DNA of 64,000 bases from Cycas panzhihuaensis (taxonomy: Eukaryota > Cycadophyta). The notes beneath the pieces are model-generated. The model ran no database searches, was not told the origin of the DNA, and saw only the letters and a list, made by a program, of their open reading frames with translations. Made by a program: the position numbers and the translations under genes. Positions 21,579-33,575 of the stretch are shown here, one piece after another. Location: the NCBI GenBank assembly GCA_023213395.1, contig CM041465.1:140623741-140687740 (forward strand), given 5' to 3'. Every line of letters begins with the position of its first letter. The first letter of the stretch is position 1.

Positions 21579-21999
21579 TGTTAGAGTTAATCGTCATCAC
21601 TCCACTCCCACCTTTCTAACCAGGATTGTACACCTCATCAACTTCAATTTAGACATGTGATGCTCAACATGTCAAGGTAAGTTAAGGTAAGTTTAACTTT
21701 GATTTATGTTAAGTTAGTTTCATTTGAGTTGAGTTAACACTATTTTATTATTATTTTGAATTAAGGGGTTGAGGAGTTTCCTTCCTCCCTCAAATTATAA
21801 ATATTGAGAGGTATGCGACCTTAGTGTCTTTAGACACCGCCTCCTTATTGGAAATTTGTAATGCTCACTTCTCATAATGGCTTGAATACAATGCTTTCAT
21901 GTGTTTATACTATCATGCTACGTTGATATACTACAATATTGATCTATGTGATTCTTTGTACATGTTCTATCCTGTTCTCCTGCAATATTTTTTCCTACA
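21579..21999 (+). repeat. E2 3' LTR
   Basis: 421 bp, tgttagag to ttcctaca, followed by the aggcc duplication. Confidence 0.93.
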
Positions 22000-22004
22000 A
22001 GGCC

Positions 22005-22480
22005 AAGGCTAAAATAATCAACCTAGACCTAGATCTAGCAATCAGAGATAATCCAACCAACCCAATACTTTTTATGGGACTAGAAATTAAATAATTATAT
22101 ACTAAAGGTATCATAGAAAAGGACATTATGCAAAAATTTGTAGAACTGTCATTAATAAACTACCAAGCTATCAACAGTGCCATAGTGTACATAATATTAA
22201 TAATACTTCTTTCGAAGATGCTTTCAGTAGAATGCAATTTACTCATGCACACCTTCAAAGAATTGGGACCACTTCATCAAATGTTGTTGATAGATCCACT
22301 AAGTATATTGAGGCTCATTATGGCTATACTTATTCACTTTTGCCTTTACCACTTAGAGTTGTAAATAGTTCCACCTTAAATACTTCATCTTAGATCATGG
22401 ATACTAAAGCAACACCATATATGACTTATCATCACTAGTTCTTTAAGGATTTTGACTCTGAAGTTTGTGGTGTTATATAC
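22005..22480 (+). pseudogene. E3 gag end (zinc knuckle) and start of protease
   Basis: Frame resumes after E2: RYHRKGHYAKIC at about 22108-22141 keeps the His and last Cys of a CX2CX4HX4C knuckle, while the earlier Cys positions are lost by G-to-A changes. Near 22395 MDTKATPYMTYH corresponds to the copia protease site D-S/T-G-A with Gly changed to Lys. Confidence 0.65.
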
Positions 22481-23890
22481 ATGGCTAACAAATCATCTCA
22501 ACTAGTCGAAGGACTTAGAACTATTTACCTGAGACTCTTAGGCCTTCCAGATTTTACCCTTGTTGATATTTTATATATTCCCACTCTAAAGAAGAACCTA
22601 CTCTCTATATCCACCCTTATCTATCGTGGATTTGATCTAAGTGTAACTACAAATAATCAAGCTCTCTGTGTCGTTCACCCTCTTTCAAATGCTGTGGTTA
22701 TGACTGGAATTTTTAATGGTAAACTTTTTTGCCTAACTGGCTTACCATCCTCTAAAACTAACTACATTGATGATACCTCTTCTTTTACCATAACTCTAAT
22801 TCCTCAAAAGTTGTCCCAAGCAACCATATGGCATGCTCACATGGGCCATATAAAAATTGATCATTTAAGAGAACTACATGTCACTCTTCTTGGTATGTCT
22901 AGGCTCTCCTCTAAGCCCTTCAAATGTGAAGCATGTATCATTGCCAAATCTCAAAGTCAACCCTTTCCTCATAGTCAATAGAAGTCTAGCCAACCTTTGC
23001 ATCTTGTATACTTAGATATACGTAGTCCTATGCCCATCCATTCTCTCAAGTAGAAGTGGTACTATATTACTTTCATTGATGATTTTACCAAGAAAGTATG
23101 GGTTACTTTTCTTGCAAAGAAAGATAAACCTTGTTCTATGTTTCAAGTTTTCAAGGCTTACATGGAAAATAAATCTAGATTCAAGATCAAAATACTCAAG
23201 ACTGACAACGATGGCAAATACACCTCTAATAAGTTTGAATCATACCTGTGTCACCAAGGGATTAAATATGAGACCTCTATTGTAGGTACACCCTAGTAAA
23301 ATGGAGTTGTCAGGCATATGAACAAGACCATCATGAACATGGCTCATGCTATGCTCACATATAAGAACATCCATGTCTATCTTTGGGGTGAGGCTATCTT
23401 GACTATCATGTATTATGTCAACACTGTTAATCCCTTTAAGCGTGGCCCCTCTCGATATGAAATGTGGTATGGACAAAGCCCCTCTATCTCCTACTTCAAA
23501 ATTTTTAGCTCTACTTATTATGCACACATTTTAGAGGAATATAGAAATAAGCTCTAAGATGAAGCCCTCAAAGGTATCTTTGTTGGATACCCTATGGACA
23601 AAAAGGGATATAATATTTTTTCTACCTTCACAATACAAATTATCATCACTAGAGATGTTATCTTTGTGGAGATTGAAGATCAATTACTTAGACTTAACTC
23701 CAAGATGCCTTCATATCAATTTAATAATACTATTAAATTTGATGTTTAGATTCCAAAATTTAGAGGGGGAATATGCTCAACAATTACTCAAAATCTTAGA
23801 ATCTGATAATAGATTTCTAGAGGATTTAAGTTGTGACTCCCAGCTAATTTGTGTACATCCAATACCATCATTTGAGAATAGCTAAGTTGA
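22481..23890 (+). pseudogene. E3 protease end and integrase (copia)
   Basis: LYIPTLKKNLLSISTL (end of protease), then the zinc-binding domain WHAHMGH (22829) and CEACIIAK (22925). In the core, LDIRSPM (first Asp, about 23015) and KTDNDGKYTS (second Asp, 23204) are followed by a P-stop-stop-NGVV block where PQQNGVVE is expected: CAG and CAA have become TAG and TAA at 23294-23299, and the catalytic Glu is Arg. Further blocks WGEAILTIMYYVN and GYPMDKKGYNIF complete the domain. Confidence 0.85.
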
Positions 23891-24200
23891 CAAAGGAAAA
23901 TCCATAGCAGAAGGACCACCTTCTCTAACATCAATGGCTAGCCTATCTTCTCCAGCATCGTCAACTTTCTCTATGCTAAACATTTCACATGATCTTTTTT
24001 AGGATTAAAATAAAGACTAAGAGACTATGGAAATGAAAACCTTATTCCTAACTCAAGGGTTTTGTGAAGCCTACCAACTACACAAGGATATACAACTAGA
24101 TGAGGTAGGAAAAACTAGCACTAGAAGTGCCTATAGAGCAAGGATGCATGAATCACTTTTTGTTTATCTTGAACTAGCAAAATTACACCTTGCTCTTAAT
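23891..24200 (+). other. E3 integrase-RT linker
   Basis: Low-conservation Ser/Pro-rich spacer, with stops; no separate gene. Confidence 0.4.
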
Positions 24201-25680
24201 GAAGAGCCCCTAACATACCAAGAAGATATAAAGCATGTAACTTGGAGAAATGCCATGAATGAAGAGTACCAATCTTTTATTAAGAATGGTACATGGGTGC
24301 TTATTGACCTACCACTTGGAAGAAAGGTAGTTCAAAATAAATGGGTATTCAAAAAACAAGTATAGATTAGATGGCACCCTAGAAAAACTCAAGACAAGGT
24401 TGGTAGAAAAAGGATTCATGTAAAAAGAAGGCATCAACTACACTGAAATATTTACTCTTATAACTAAGTGGCCTACAATCAAAACTCTTATAGCCTTGGC
24501 TACTCAACAAAGTTGAAAAATCCACCAACTCGATGTTAAGACCACATTTCTTAATGTAGACCTTAAAGAAGAAATTTACATGGCTTAGCCAGGAGCATAC
24601 GAGATTATTGGTCAGGAGCATAAGGTTTGTAGGCTCATAAAGTCCTTGTATGGCCTAAAACAAGCCCCTCGTGCTTAGTTTACCAAGTTGTCTGAAAGAA
24701 TGAAGCAACTTAGATATGAGGTTTGTGACCATCAAGATATTAATGGAATATTATTCATCAAGCACCAAAACAATAAAGTCACTTACCTCTTAATCTTTGT
24801 GGATAATATGCTAATAATGAGGAATAGTGAATAAGTAATTAGCTAGATGAAGAAGGACCTTGCTAAAAATTTTAAATTATATAACCTTAGGTTCATGAAA
24901 TATTACTTAGGAATTGAAGTAACTCAAAAGAATGGCAAATTCTTTCTCTCCCAAGAAAAATATATCAACAATCTTCTGACAAAGTTTTAGTTGGAAGGTG
25001 CTCGACTAGTGGTCATACTCATGGAACTTAATATTAAACTCTCAATTGATGGTGATACTAGGGAGGCAGATGCAATACTCTACATATAACTTGTAGGTAG
25101 TCTCATCTATACTACCAACACAAGGCCAGATATTGCATAATCTATTAGCATTCTTATAAGATTCATGACAAATCCTAAGCAGAATCACTCGCAAGCTATA
25201 ATATGAGTGTTAAGGTACCTGAAGATGACTAGCAAATATGGTCTATTATATAAACCCTATGCAGAATTTAAACTTTATGCATATACAAACTTAGACTTTG
25301 TTAAAGATAAAGACATAGAAAGATCTACATCTAGGTACATAACATTTCTTAGAACAATACAAATATCATAGAGATCCAAATGGAAGAAGATAGTTGTAGA
25401 TTCAACTACCGAAGCTAAATATATTACTACTTCTAAGATAAGTAAGGAGGTGATATATCTTAGAAAATTATTAAATATATTGAGTGCCACCCAAACAAGT
25501 TCTACTAGCTTACATGTAAATGATCAATCTACAATCCAAATGGCTAAAAATCTTGTATTTTATGATCATACTAAATATATAAGTATGAAAGTCCATATGA
25601 TTAGAGAACTAGTTCATGATACCATAATTCAACTAGAGTACTACCCCTAAGTAGATCAAGTGGTCGATATCTTCACCTAA
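24201..25680 (+). pseudogene. E3 reverse transcriptase and RNase H (copia)
   Basis: RT starts with the TWRNAMNEEYQSFIKNGTW block (about 24240) and NKWVFKK (24340); after a frame change come EGINYTEIF, QLDVKTTFLN, LYGLKQAPRA (24646) and the active site FVDN (about 24796; canonical YVDD). Then YYLGIEV, GSLIYTTNTRPDIA, and RNase H: YTNLDFVKD, TTEAKYITT (25405), NDQSTIQMAKN and KYISMKVHMIRE. Numerous stops; both D-to-N at the active site and stops make it inactive. Confidence 0.87.
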
Positions 25681-25689
25681 CCACTAAAG

Positions 25690-26182
25690 AGGGTGAAGTT
25701 TGAACAGTTCTGAAGGTAACTCAATCTTAGGGCCTCTATCTTTGACTAATTGAAGGAGATGATAATAGGACCATTATACTTTGTCTCATTTGTAAAAACC
25801 TCTTGTGGGCATGGAAGGATAAGAGTAAGTCTTTGCTCTATCCCATTCATGAAAACCCCTTGTGGGTGTGAAAGGATAAGGGTTATATCACTTTGAAAAA
25901 TTTAAAATTGTGAAAACTTGAAAGGGTATGGGGAATGACCAAATAGTATATGGAGACTCATTAGATTTGAGCTACAAAATTCATTGTATCGATTGGCTAT
26001 CTTGCTTCATTTAAAGAGTTGCATGATCCAAGTTAGTAGATTAGAAAATCTGTGGCTTTTCTTCCCGATGATCTTTTCTCACAAAAATGTCATAATAGTT
26101 TACTTTATAAGAAGCTCAAATGAAGACCTCATAAGATATAATAAAATAGGATGAAATAACTTTCTACCATTAAGGGGGAGAT
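25690..26182 (+). other. E3 3' untranslated region with polypurine tract
   Basis: Contains a near-duplicate phrase (aaaacccYttgtgggYRtgRaaggataag at about 25797 and 25853) and the polypurine tract taagggggagat just before the LTR. Confidence 0.6.
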
Positions 26183-26479
26183 TGAAATAGGTTAATATCA
26201 CAAGGTCATTATATTAGTTGATTATTTCTAAAAAGGGTCTTAAGTAAGCTTTAAATTAGATCACCTAAGTGAAATGCACTTTCATATATATTATATGTAA
26301 TTTCATTTCACCTAACTCTAATGCTTCCATTCTCGATATAAAAGTAAAAGCTTAATAGAAGAGGCTCATTCTTACCTCCCCATTTTGTAAGAGCTACTCT
26401 CTTTCTCTCAAGTCTCTCTTGCTCCCATATTTACCTTTGTATTTTATTCATGAGATGAAGGATATATCTACTCTTTTCA
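26183..26479 (+). repeat. E3 3' LTR
   Basis: 297 bp, tgaaatag to ctcttttca, TATA box tataaaag at 26337-26344; then catcc. Confidence 0.88.
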
Positions 26480-26501
26480 CATCCTAGTTAATTAATAGTC
26501 A

Positions 26502-26931
26502 TGTTAAAGATCAATATCATGTACAATATCAACAGGATCTAACAAATGAGAATACACTGTCATTAAAATAATATTTCATAGATACACATGTTTGGCAGGT
26601 GGAAAACCCCTTCTAGGGAAGAAAAAACACCTCTTAAAGAGAATTCTATTTCTGAAAATCTTTACATAGCCATGATAATTAGACCTAAATGTAAATACCA
26701 CCTACATACCATCCAAAGATTTTAGACCAGCCTTAAGACAGGCTTAGGACAACCAGACAACCTCCTATCATCCCTCTTAGATTCTAGGAGAGGCTTTTTA
26801 AGAAGTGAAAGGTTCATTAAAATGGGTAGTTTCTCATTTCAACAAACTTTACATAATGAATAATAATTAAACATTAAAACTTTATAACATTTACCTTAAT
26901 AACTTAAAAAGTAACATTAACCTTTCTAGCA
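26502..26931 (-). repeat. E4 3' LTR
   Basis: 430 bp; on the minus strand it runs from tgctagaaagg to ctttaaca and matches 33145-33575 closely (acacatgtttggcaggtggaaaa, taggctta, ttcattaaaatgggta). Confidence 0.9.
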
Positions 26932-26984
26932 TTCCCCTTTAATGTTAACTTTTTATACAATATAGAAGATAAAGAAGGTCTTCA

Positions 26985-28525
26985 CTATGTTGATTCCCTT
27001 TTGATGGAGACTTCTTTTATCTTTAACAAATCTCACAAGTTTAAAAACTTGACTTCAGTCAATGGTTTAGTAAGGATACTAGTAACCTGTAGATCTGTAA
27101 GATAATAAGACAAATGAATAATATTATCAATAACAAGATTATGAATAAAATATTGATGCAATTCTATATGTTTGGTTATAAAATGAGTAACTAGATTGGT
27201 AGTAATAGTAATAGCACCTTGATTATCAACTTTAAGTTCTATAGAAGAGTTAGGAAATAAACCAATTTCATTTAAAATAGATTTGATACATAGTGCTTCT
27301 TTGCTTACTTTAACAAGTGCTCGATATTCGACTTCTATTGTTGATAATGCTAGAGCCTGTATTTTTTTACTAGACCAAGTAATTAGTGAGGAATTAAAAA
27401 AAAAAACATAACCAACTATTGATTTACGATCATTGGAGTCTCCTGCCTAATCTGAATCAGTATATGCTATTAATATCATAAGATTATTGCAAAAGTTATA
27501 AGTTAGGCAATAAAAAATAGTATTTTGTAGATATCTAAGAATACGCTTAGCGGCTTTCCAGTGTGATTCATGTGATTTTTACATATATCGCAAACATAGA
27601 ACAACATCATAGGATATATCAAGTCGAGTATGTGTTAGATAAATTAGTCTGCCAATAAGTTACCTATATAATATTGGATCACAAAGTGGTGTACAACAAT
27701 CAGTAGATAACTTAACTCCTAATTGTAAGGGATTAGAAGTAGGTTTAGAATTTTCCATGTTAAACCTTTTGATTAAGTCTACAATATATTTTGGTTGAGA
27801 TATAGATATTTTTAAAACATGTTGGTAAATTTGTAATCCAAGAAAATAGTGCAGAAGACCTAGATTGATCATTTCAAATTTATTCATCAAGGTTATTTTT
27901 AGTTGATGAATGTTATTGTTTAAAGATCATGTGATGATGATATTATCAACATATAGAATTAATATGGTAATATTCTTATCTTCACATTTAAAGTAGAGGT
28001 TTGGGTCACTAATACATCTAGTGTATCCATTTTGAGTAAGATAATCATCTACCTTTATGTACCAAACTCAAGGAGCTTGTTTCAACCCATAAATTGATTT
28101 CTTTAACTTGCAAATCAAGTTAGGATTTTCAATAAAGCTAGGAGGTTGAGTTATATATATTTATTCTTTGAGATCACCATTTTAAAAAGTGCTCTTAACA
28201 TCCATTTGATGGATTTCCCAATCGAATTTGGCTGCTAGAGTAATAATAGTTTTAATAGTATTCATTTTTGCAAGAGGAGTAAAGGTTTTATTATAATTGA
28301 TACCATTAATTTATTAGAAACCTTTTGCAACTAAGCGAGCTTTGTATCTTTCAACAGCTCCTGATGAATTAAATTTAGTTTGATAAAGCCATTCACAATT
28401 AACTAGATTCTTTTCTAGAAGTAAAGTAACAAGATCCCAAGTTGAATTATTTTTTAAAGTATCTATTTCAATTTACATAGCTTGCTACCATATGGGATTG
28501 CTACTAGCTTGTTTAAATATTTTAG
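26985..28525 (-). pseudogene. E4 reverse transcriptase and RNase H
   Basis: From right to left: AMXIEIDTLKNNSTWDLVTL near 28470, ERYKARLVAKGF near 28330, GINYNKTFTPLAKM, QMDVKST near 28200, YGLKQAP near 28080, the active site YVDNIIIT at about 27936-27960 (Asp to Asn), HYFLGLQIYQ, RRLIYLTHTRLDISYDVV, then RNase H with YTDSD, STIEVEYRALVKVSKEALCI, KVDNQGAITITTN and TKHIELHQYFI. Several frames are open for over 70 codons. The second Asp of the YVDD motif is lost, so RT is probably dead. Confidence 0.9.
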
Positions 28526-28529
28526 GATC

Positions 28530-29760
28530 ATCATTGGCCATTATTTTAGCCATTAATGCATAATTAGTTTATAATTTTTGAGAATGTGTTCTCCTGGTAG
28601 CTAAAGGATTACCTGCATTAGATATAGCATCAAAAAGAGTTTTCTTTACCCATACAAGTTGTTTGCTTATGATAGTTTCTGTAGTCATAGGTTGATCTGA
28701 AGAACTAGATTGAGAGGAAGGATCTATTACGGTTGGCTTAGATAGAGTCTAGTTCTGGACTTGTGTGGATAAGGATTCTATCGTTTCAGAGTCAGTTTAT
28801 TTTTCTGAGGGGTCAACCAAATAAGTGTTAGTTAATAAAATTTTAATTGGGAGTTCTATATAAGCAGAATTTGATGTAGATCCTTCTTCATTAAATATTA
28901 CATCACGTAAGATCGAGATCTTATGTGTGATTAGATCTAGAATTTCAGTAGATTTTAAACTTTTAGGATCTAGTTTCTTACATTTTTCTTTGGGAACATG
29001 TCCCTACGTAATACTTCTAAAGATTCTAAAATGTTTAACTAAAGGTTTACGACCATACCATTTATATTCTGGCGTAACATTCTTTAAGGTCTAACTAGGT
29101 AGACAATTTAGGAGATAGTTAGAGCAAACAATTACTTCTTCCCATAACTTTAGATCAAGATTCTTTGCATGTAGCATGCATCAAGTCATTTTGACTAGAG
29201 TATATTTTTTGTGTTCAGTAACACCATTTTGTTATGGAGTGTAAGCAATAGAATGCTAAAATTGAATTCCATATTTTTTATAAAAGGAAATAAATTTGTA
29301 ACTTAGGTATTCTTTAGCATTATCAAATTTAAAAATTTTAATTTTTGAGTTTGATTGATTTTTGACAAGTGTTTTGAATTTAGTAAAGATATCAAACACT
29401 TGATTATGAGTCTTAAATGTGTACACCCAATATTTTCTTGAAAAATCATTAATAAAAGCAATGAAATAACAATTGCTAGAGTATGAAGTTATATGGAATG
29501 ATCCACACATATCAGAGTGAACAAGTTCAAGTGGAACTTTTACTTTGAATTGGGTCTGATGTAGAAAGGGATCCATGTGTTGCTTACATGTTATGCAGGC
29601 TTCGCAGACACCATAAATAGTATTTAGAGTAGGAAGACCATGAACCATATCATGTCTTTTTAGATAGTGAAGTTTTCCATAGCTAGTATGGCCAAACCGT
29701 GCATGCCATAATTTACTAACTGGGTCAGATTTGGCTATAAAGGCACTAAAGGACTTTGTT
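28530..29760 (-). pseudogene. E4 integrase
   Basis: Pre-integrase zinc region: LWHARFGHTSYGKLHYL (about 29665-29715) and CEACITCKQ (29575-29601). Core: ELVHSDMCGSFH (first Asp about 29512), IKIFKFDNAKEYLS (second Asp about 29310), then P-stop-QNGVTEHKKY (Glu kept, about 29215). The 130-codon open stretch 29648-29256 covers most of the core. Later blocks: LWEEVIVCSNYLLN and WYGRKPLVKHFRIF near 29030. The C-terminal Ser-rich linker runs to 28530. Confidence 0.9.
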
Positions 29761-29769
29761 TTAGTATTT

Positions 29770-30125
29770 TGTCAACTAGTTAAGCTATAGAGACCTATTT
29801 TATGATCAACAGGTCGAGAGGTAATAGATTTGAATTTATTTAATGGTTCTTTAATAATAAATTTATCTTTCTAAAATTTGACAATAAGATCTTTCTAGTA
29901 GATTTGGTAAACAAAAAGAAGATTTGGTAACAAACAAGGCACATAGAATATGTCTTTGATTGAACCATCTTTTAGAGTGACATCACCTAATCTTTTCACT
30001 TTGAGTTGATATCCACTACTGAAAGAAATCTCTTCTTCAAAGTCAGTATCAGATTGATAAGTAGTTAAATTCTCCTAGTATTTTATCATGTGATGGGAAG
30101 CACCAAAGTTAAGAATCCATTACAG
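29770..30125 (-). pseudogene. E4 protease
   Basis: WILNFGASHHM at 30087-30120 is the copia protease site (usually DSGASxHM) with Asp changed to Asn and Ser to Phe. Followed by VKRLGDVTLKDGSIKDIFYV and the PCLLPNLLFVYQ block typical of the protease end. Confidence 0.8.
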
Positions 30126-30129
30126 TGAT

Positions 30130-31148
30130 ATACTAAATGGAGCAATGAAGGCAGAGGTCAAAGAAGTTAAATAATGATTATGTGATTGGGGTTGGGATTG
30201 AATTCCCTTAGAAGATTTCCAAGCTTCTAAAACTATTCTATTTCTACAGACATCAATGGTGTGGCCTTTTTTGTGGCAATAAGCACAACCGATGTTCTGT
30301 GAAGGATTTACAGTGTTCTAATTTGGAACGAATTATTTATAGGTATTCTAGTATCTTGGTGGTCCAGAATACTTAGTATTATTTTGAGAAGTAGATGGTG
30401 GACCTCTGTGAGGTTTCTGAAAAATAGGACTACTAATATAATTATTTTGATGTTTAGTTTTATGTTGAAGTTTTGATTTTGAAAAGAAAGCCTAAGAAGG
30501 ATACTTTAATTTCTTGGTTTGAATCAACATTGTTTGGTATTCTATTAGTTGATTTGTCAACTGATTGAAGGTTATTGGTGGATTACCAGCTTGTTGTCTA
30601 GCAATCTTAAAGAGATTAAAATACTTCAGAAGTTTGTTTATTGCCAACCAAATAAGGGTATCATCGTCTTTGGCATGAGTGACTTTTTCTTCTTTATCAC
30701 CTATTTTTATTGTAGATTTAATACAATTCCCTAGTTCTTTATTGATAAGTTAAATTTTGGATAAGAAATCTTCGACTTTTGAAAAGTCATCATACTTGAT
30801 GTCATATAATTGTTATTCTAGGATAGCTAATTGTTGTGTGTCAACCTTGTCATATTTCTCTTTAAGGGTTTTCTAGACAGTTGTAAGATTGTCTGTATTA
30901 GAAAATTACTGACTAATGTCAAGTGAAAGAGATGATAGGATGGTGCCTAGATCTCCATCACAATTCATCAGATAGACCATATAGATTTATGATTTTTTAT
31001 CTTTTAGTTTTAAAAATTCACCTATAACATATCGCCATATCTTTTGCTATTTAAACTGATGGGATATTCAATTCTTCCAATCGGTATAATTTGAGCCATT
31101 TAAAACTGGAATTGGTATACAAGGGGTTGAACTTCGCATGAGTGCCAT
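30130..31148 (-). pseudogene. E4 gag
   Basis: Starts MALMRSSTPCIPIPVLNGSN at 31148 and runs through YTDWKN, LWLAINKLLKYFNLFKI-like blocks and TFNQLTNQLIEYQ to a complete zinc knuckle CAYCHKKGHTIDVC at about 30249-30290. Stops interrupt the middle. Frame and start are consistent with a plant copia Gag of about 330 residues. Confidence 0.85.
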
Positions 31149-31999
31149 TATGGATACAAAATGATGATTAAAGATCCTCTTGAAAGAGGTTTTGACAAGT
31201 TTAGAGATACTCTTGAAAGAGGTTTGACAAGTTTGACTATAGGTGAATTAATAGGTCACAAAACTCATTGATAACCATTAAACATTAAAGGTATCTTTTA
31301 ATTTTGCATTGATAATTAACAAAGATGTTTTAAAAAAGAATGTTTAGGATCATTGTTGTTAATTTAGATAATTTGTTTAAATATCATCCCCTTAGAAAAA
31401 AAAAGAAAATTAGTGATAAATACTTCCTTTTTTGTTAATATAGATTAATATTTTGAAAGAATATTGAGTTGATTAAAGAAAAGAAAAAATTTTAATTTAT
31501 AACAAATTATAGGTTATTAACGAGAAAGATTAAAAATTAAGATACTTAATGTGCTAATTATAAAAACCACTTTATTATATGGCTAATGATTTTATTTTTA
31601 AGAGTGGTGAAGGGGGGCTATTTAGCCCAATTTATCTTATAACTATGATTATCTTTCACAAGAATTTAAATTATGTTCTAATTGGGTTAATAAGGAGAGA
31701 GGAGAATAATTAATTAATTTTATAAAGAAGGGGGGAATTAATGTTAAATCAAAAAATGAAATTATCAAATCAATTTAAGAAATGATAAAGTTCTATGAAT
31801 TTATTAAATGATGAATAAGGGGATGGTTTAACTATGTACTAACATTTAAATAATAAGGTTTAAAAATAAATGATTAAGGGAAGGGGAGTTTTTAAATTAA
31901 GATGAATTAATAAAAAAATAGGGGAGGTAGGCCCTTTAAGAATGTGAGTTTTAATTAATTACAAAATTACACTAAAGTTAACCAGTTTAATTTTAAAGA

Positions 32000-32033
<34 letters not shown>

Positions 32034-33132
32034 AAGGGGAGGGGGGCGACACAGACCCGAATTAAATATTAACAAAACAAAAGAATTTCTATTAAAACAA
32101 AAAATATATCAAATTTATTTTAACAATGGTTCTTTTATTTGTTAACAAAACCCTACCTATTCTAGGTCGAGGCAGGGTGATGAATCTTTGTCTTTGTATG
32201 GTGTTGAGAGTTGGTTCTTCGACTTTAGATCGACAACGGCTTTGCATTCAAGGTGAAGACTATGGCATTTCAGTCTGCGAATGGTGTGACATTTAATGGT
32301 GTTCAATGACAGTGGCCACAATGTTGTTGAGGTATGTGGGTCAGCCAGAGTTAGCATCCCCTCTGTCTCATGGTTGATTTTAGTTCTCAATATTGGCATC
32401 TCCTCTGTCTCACATTGTCCGGCCGTGAATCAGTGTTAGCATTTTCTCCTCAAGCATTTACTGTCATCTTCTTCCACCTTCTCCTCTTCATTCTTTTACG
32501 TGACTATGGAGAGAGCTATTGGAAATGTCTTGTTTAGAGCAGAGTTTAGTTACATGGAGTTATTAACAAGTGCTTCTTAGTTGTTGCAGTAGGTGCAGAC
32601 TAGGAGGAGATCACATTGGTTGGGTAGCAATGAGATTGTAGAAAGAGGAAAACAACTTGGAGATAAAATCAACCTGGCAAGCTACAGTGTTGGTTGGGAG
32701 ACATCTCTTACACCTATCCTGGTCTGGACATTTAAGAGAGGATTTGAAAGTGGACTGTGAGGAGGAGAAAGGTAGAGTAAATAAGACATACGGGTTTGGG
32801 ATCCTGAGGGCTCTTTTTGGGCTATAATCTCCCTTAAAGAGATTAGCTAGTGAGTCATCTCTATTCCCTCATATTCTCTTGAAGAATTTTATTGTACAGA
32901 TGGAGTTTTATTTTGAGAATGGCCTTGTTCCACTGGAAGGATACATGCCATAGATTTATGTACTTGAGGATGGGAATGGACTAATTGGTCCTTAGTTTTC
33001 TTGTTTAAAAGTGTGTGAATTATTGATGATAATAAGGCTTCCAGCCTCAGGAAAACACACTAGATCTAAGAACTGTGCAAAAGAGCATGATGAGAAGTGA
33101 TATATATAGATCTGGGACAAACCTAGCATATG
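31149..33132 (-). other. E4 long leader
   Basis: About 2 kb between PBS and gag, long for copia. Holds a (TA)n tract at 32003-32030 and a G-rich run at 32035-32048. The region 32150-33060 is less AT-rich, with an 80-codon minus-strand frame (32399-32157) that I do not recognise; a captured segment is possible but unsupported. Confidence 0.5.
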
Positions 33133-33144
33133 GCTCTAATACCA

Positions 33145-33575
33145 TGTTAAAGATTGGTATCATGTACAATATCAATAGGATCTAAAAAATGAGCATACAT
33201 AATCATCAAAATAATATTACATAGATACACATGTTTGGCAGGTGGAAAATCCCCTATGGGGAAGAAAAACCACCTCTTAAAGAGAAATTCTATTTCTAAA
33301 AATATTTATATAGCCATGATAATCAGACCTGAATGTGAATACCACATACATACCAGCCAAAGATTTTAGACCAACCTTAAGATAGGCTTAGGATAACCAG
33401 ACAACCTCCTATCATCCCTCCTAAATTCTAGGAGAGGCCTTTTAAGAAGTGAAAGGTTCATTGAAATGGGTAATTGCTCATTTCAACAAACTTTACATAA
33501 TGAATAATAATTAAACATTAAAACTTTATAGCATTGACCTTAATAACTTAAAAAGTAACATTAACCTTTCTCACA
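33145..33575 (-). repeat. E4 5' LTR
   Basis: 431 bp; minus strand tgtgagaaagg to ctttaaca. PBS complement gctctaatacca adjoins at 33133-33144. Confidence 0.9.

Larger units (their letters stand above)
17134..21999 (+). mobile_element. E2: non-autonomous sister of E1 carrying a receptor-kinase fragment
   Basis: 4866 bp with LTRs 17134-17549 and 21579-21999 and a perfect duplication aggcc (17129-17133, 22000-22004), inserted in E3 gag. PBS at 17552-17563, polypurine tract aagggggagaa at 21568-21578, Gag-like ORF 20829-21350, no pol. LTRs and 3' half match E1. The 5' half (about 17564-19330) does not, and contains an antisense LRR receptor kinase piece. The youngest insertion in its nest. Confidence 0.93.
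13854..26479 (+). mobile_element. E3: Ty1/copia element with gag and pol, interrupted by E2
   Basis: LTRs of 297 bp (13854-14150, 26183-26479) align without gaps. Flanks catct (13849-13853) and catcc (26480-26484) are a target duplication with one change. Domain order gag, protease, integrase, RT, RNase H identifies copia. Without E2 it is about 7.75 kb, long for copia because of a 2.1-kb leader and a long 3' region. Stops throughout; inactive. Confidence 0.88.
26502..33575 (-). mobile_element. E4: Ty1/copia element, best-preserved pol in the window
   Basis: 7074 bp on the minus strand. LTRs 26502-26931 and 33145-33575; target duplication agtca exact at 26497-26501 and 33576-33580. PBS (minus strand tggtattagagc) at 33133-33144, polypurine tract ttaaaggggaa at 26932-26942. 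gag, protease, integrase, RT and RNase H occur in copia order with relatively few stops. Inserted 17 bases from the end of E3's right target copy, within the 234-bp repeat of E5. Confidence 0.92.

Noticed and set aside
32003-32030. (TA)n tract as a replication or regulatory element
   Set aside because: Simple microsatellite in the E4 leader, no supporting context.
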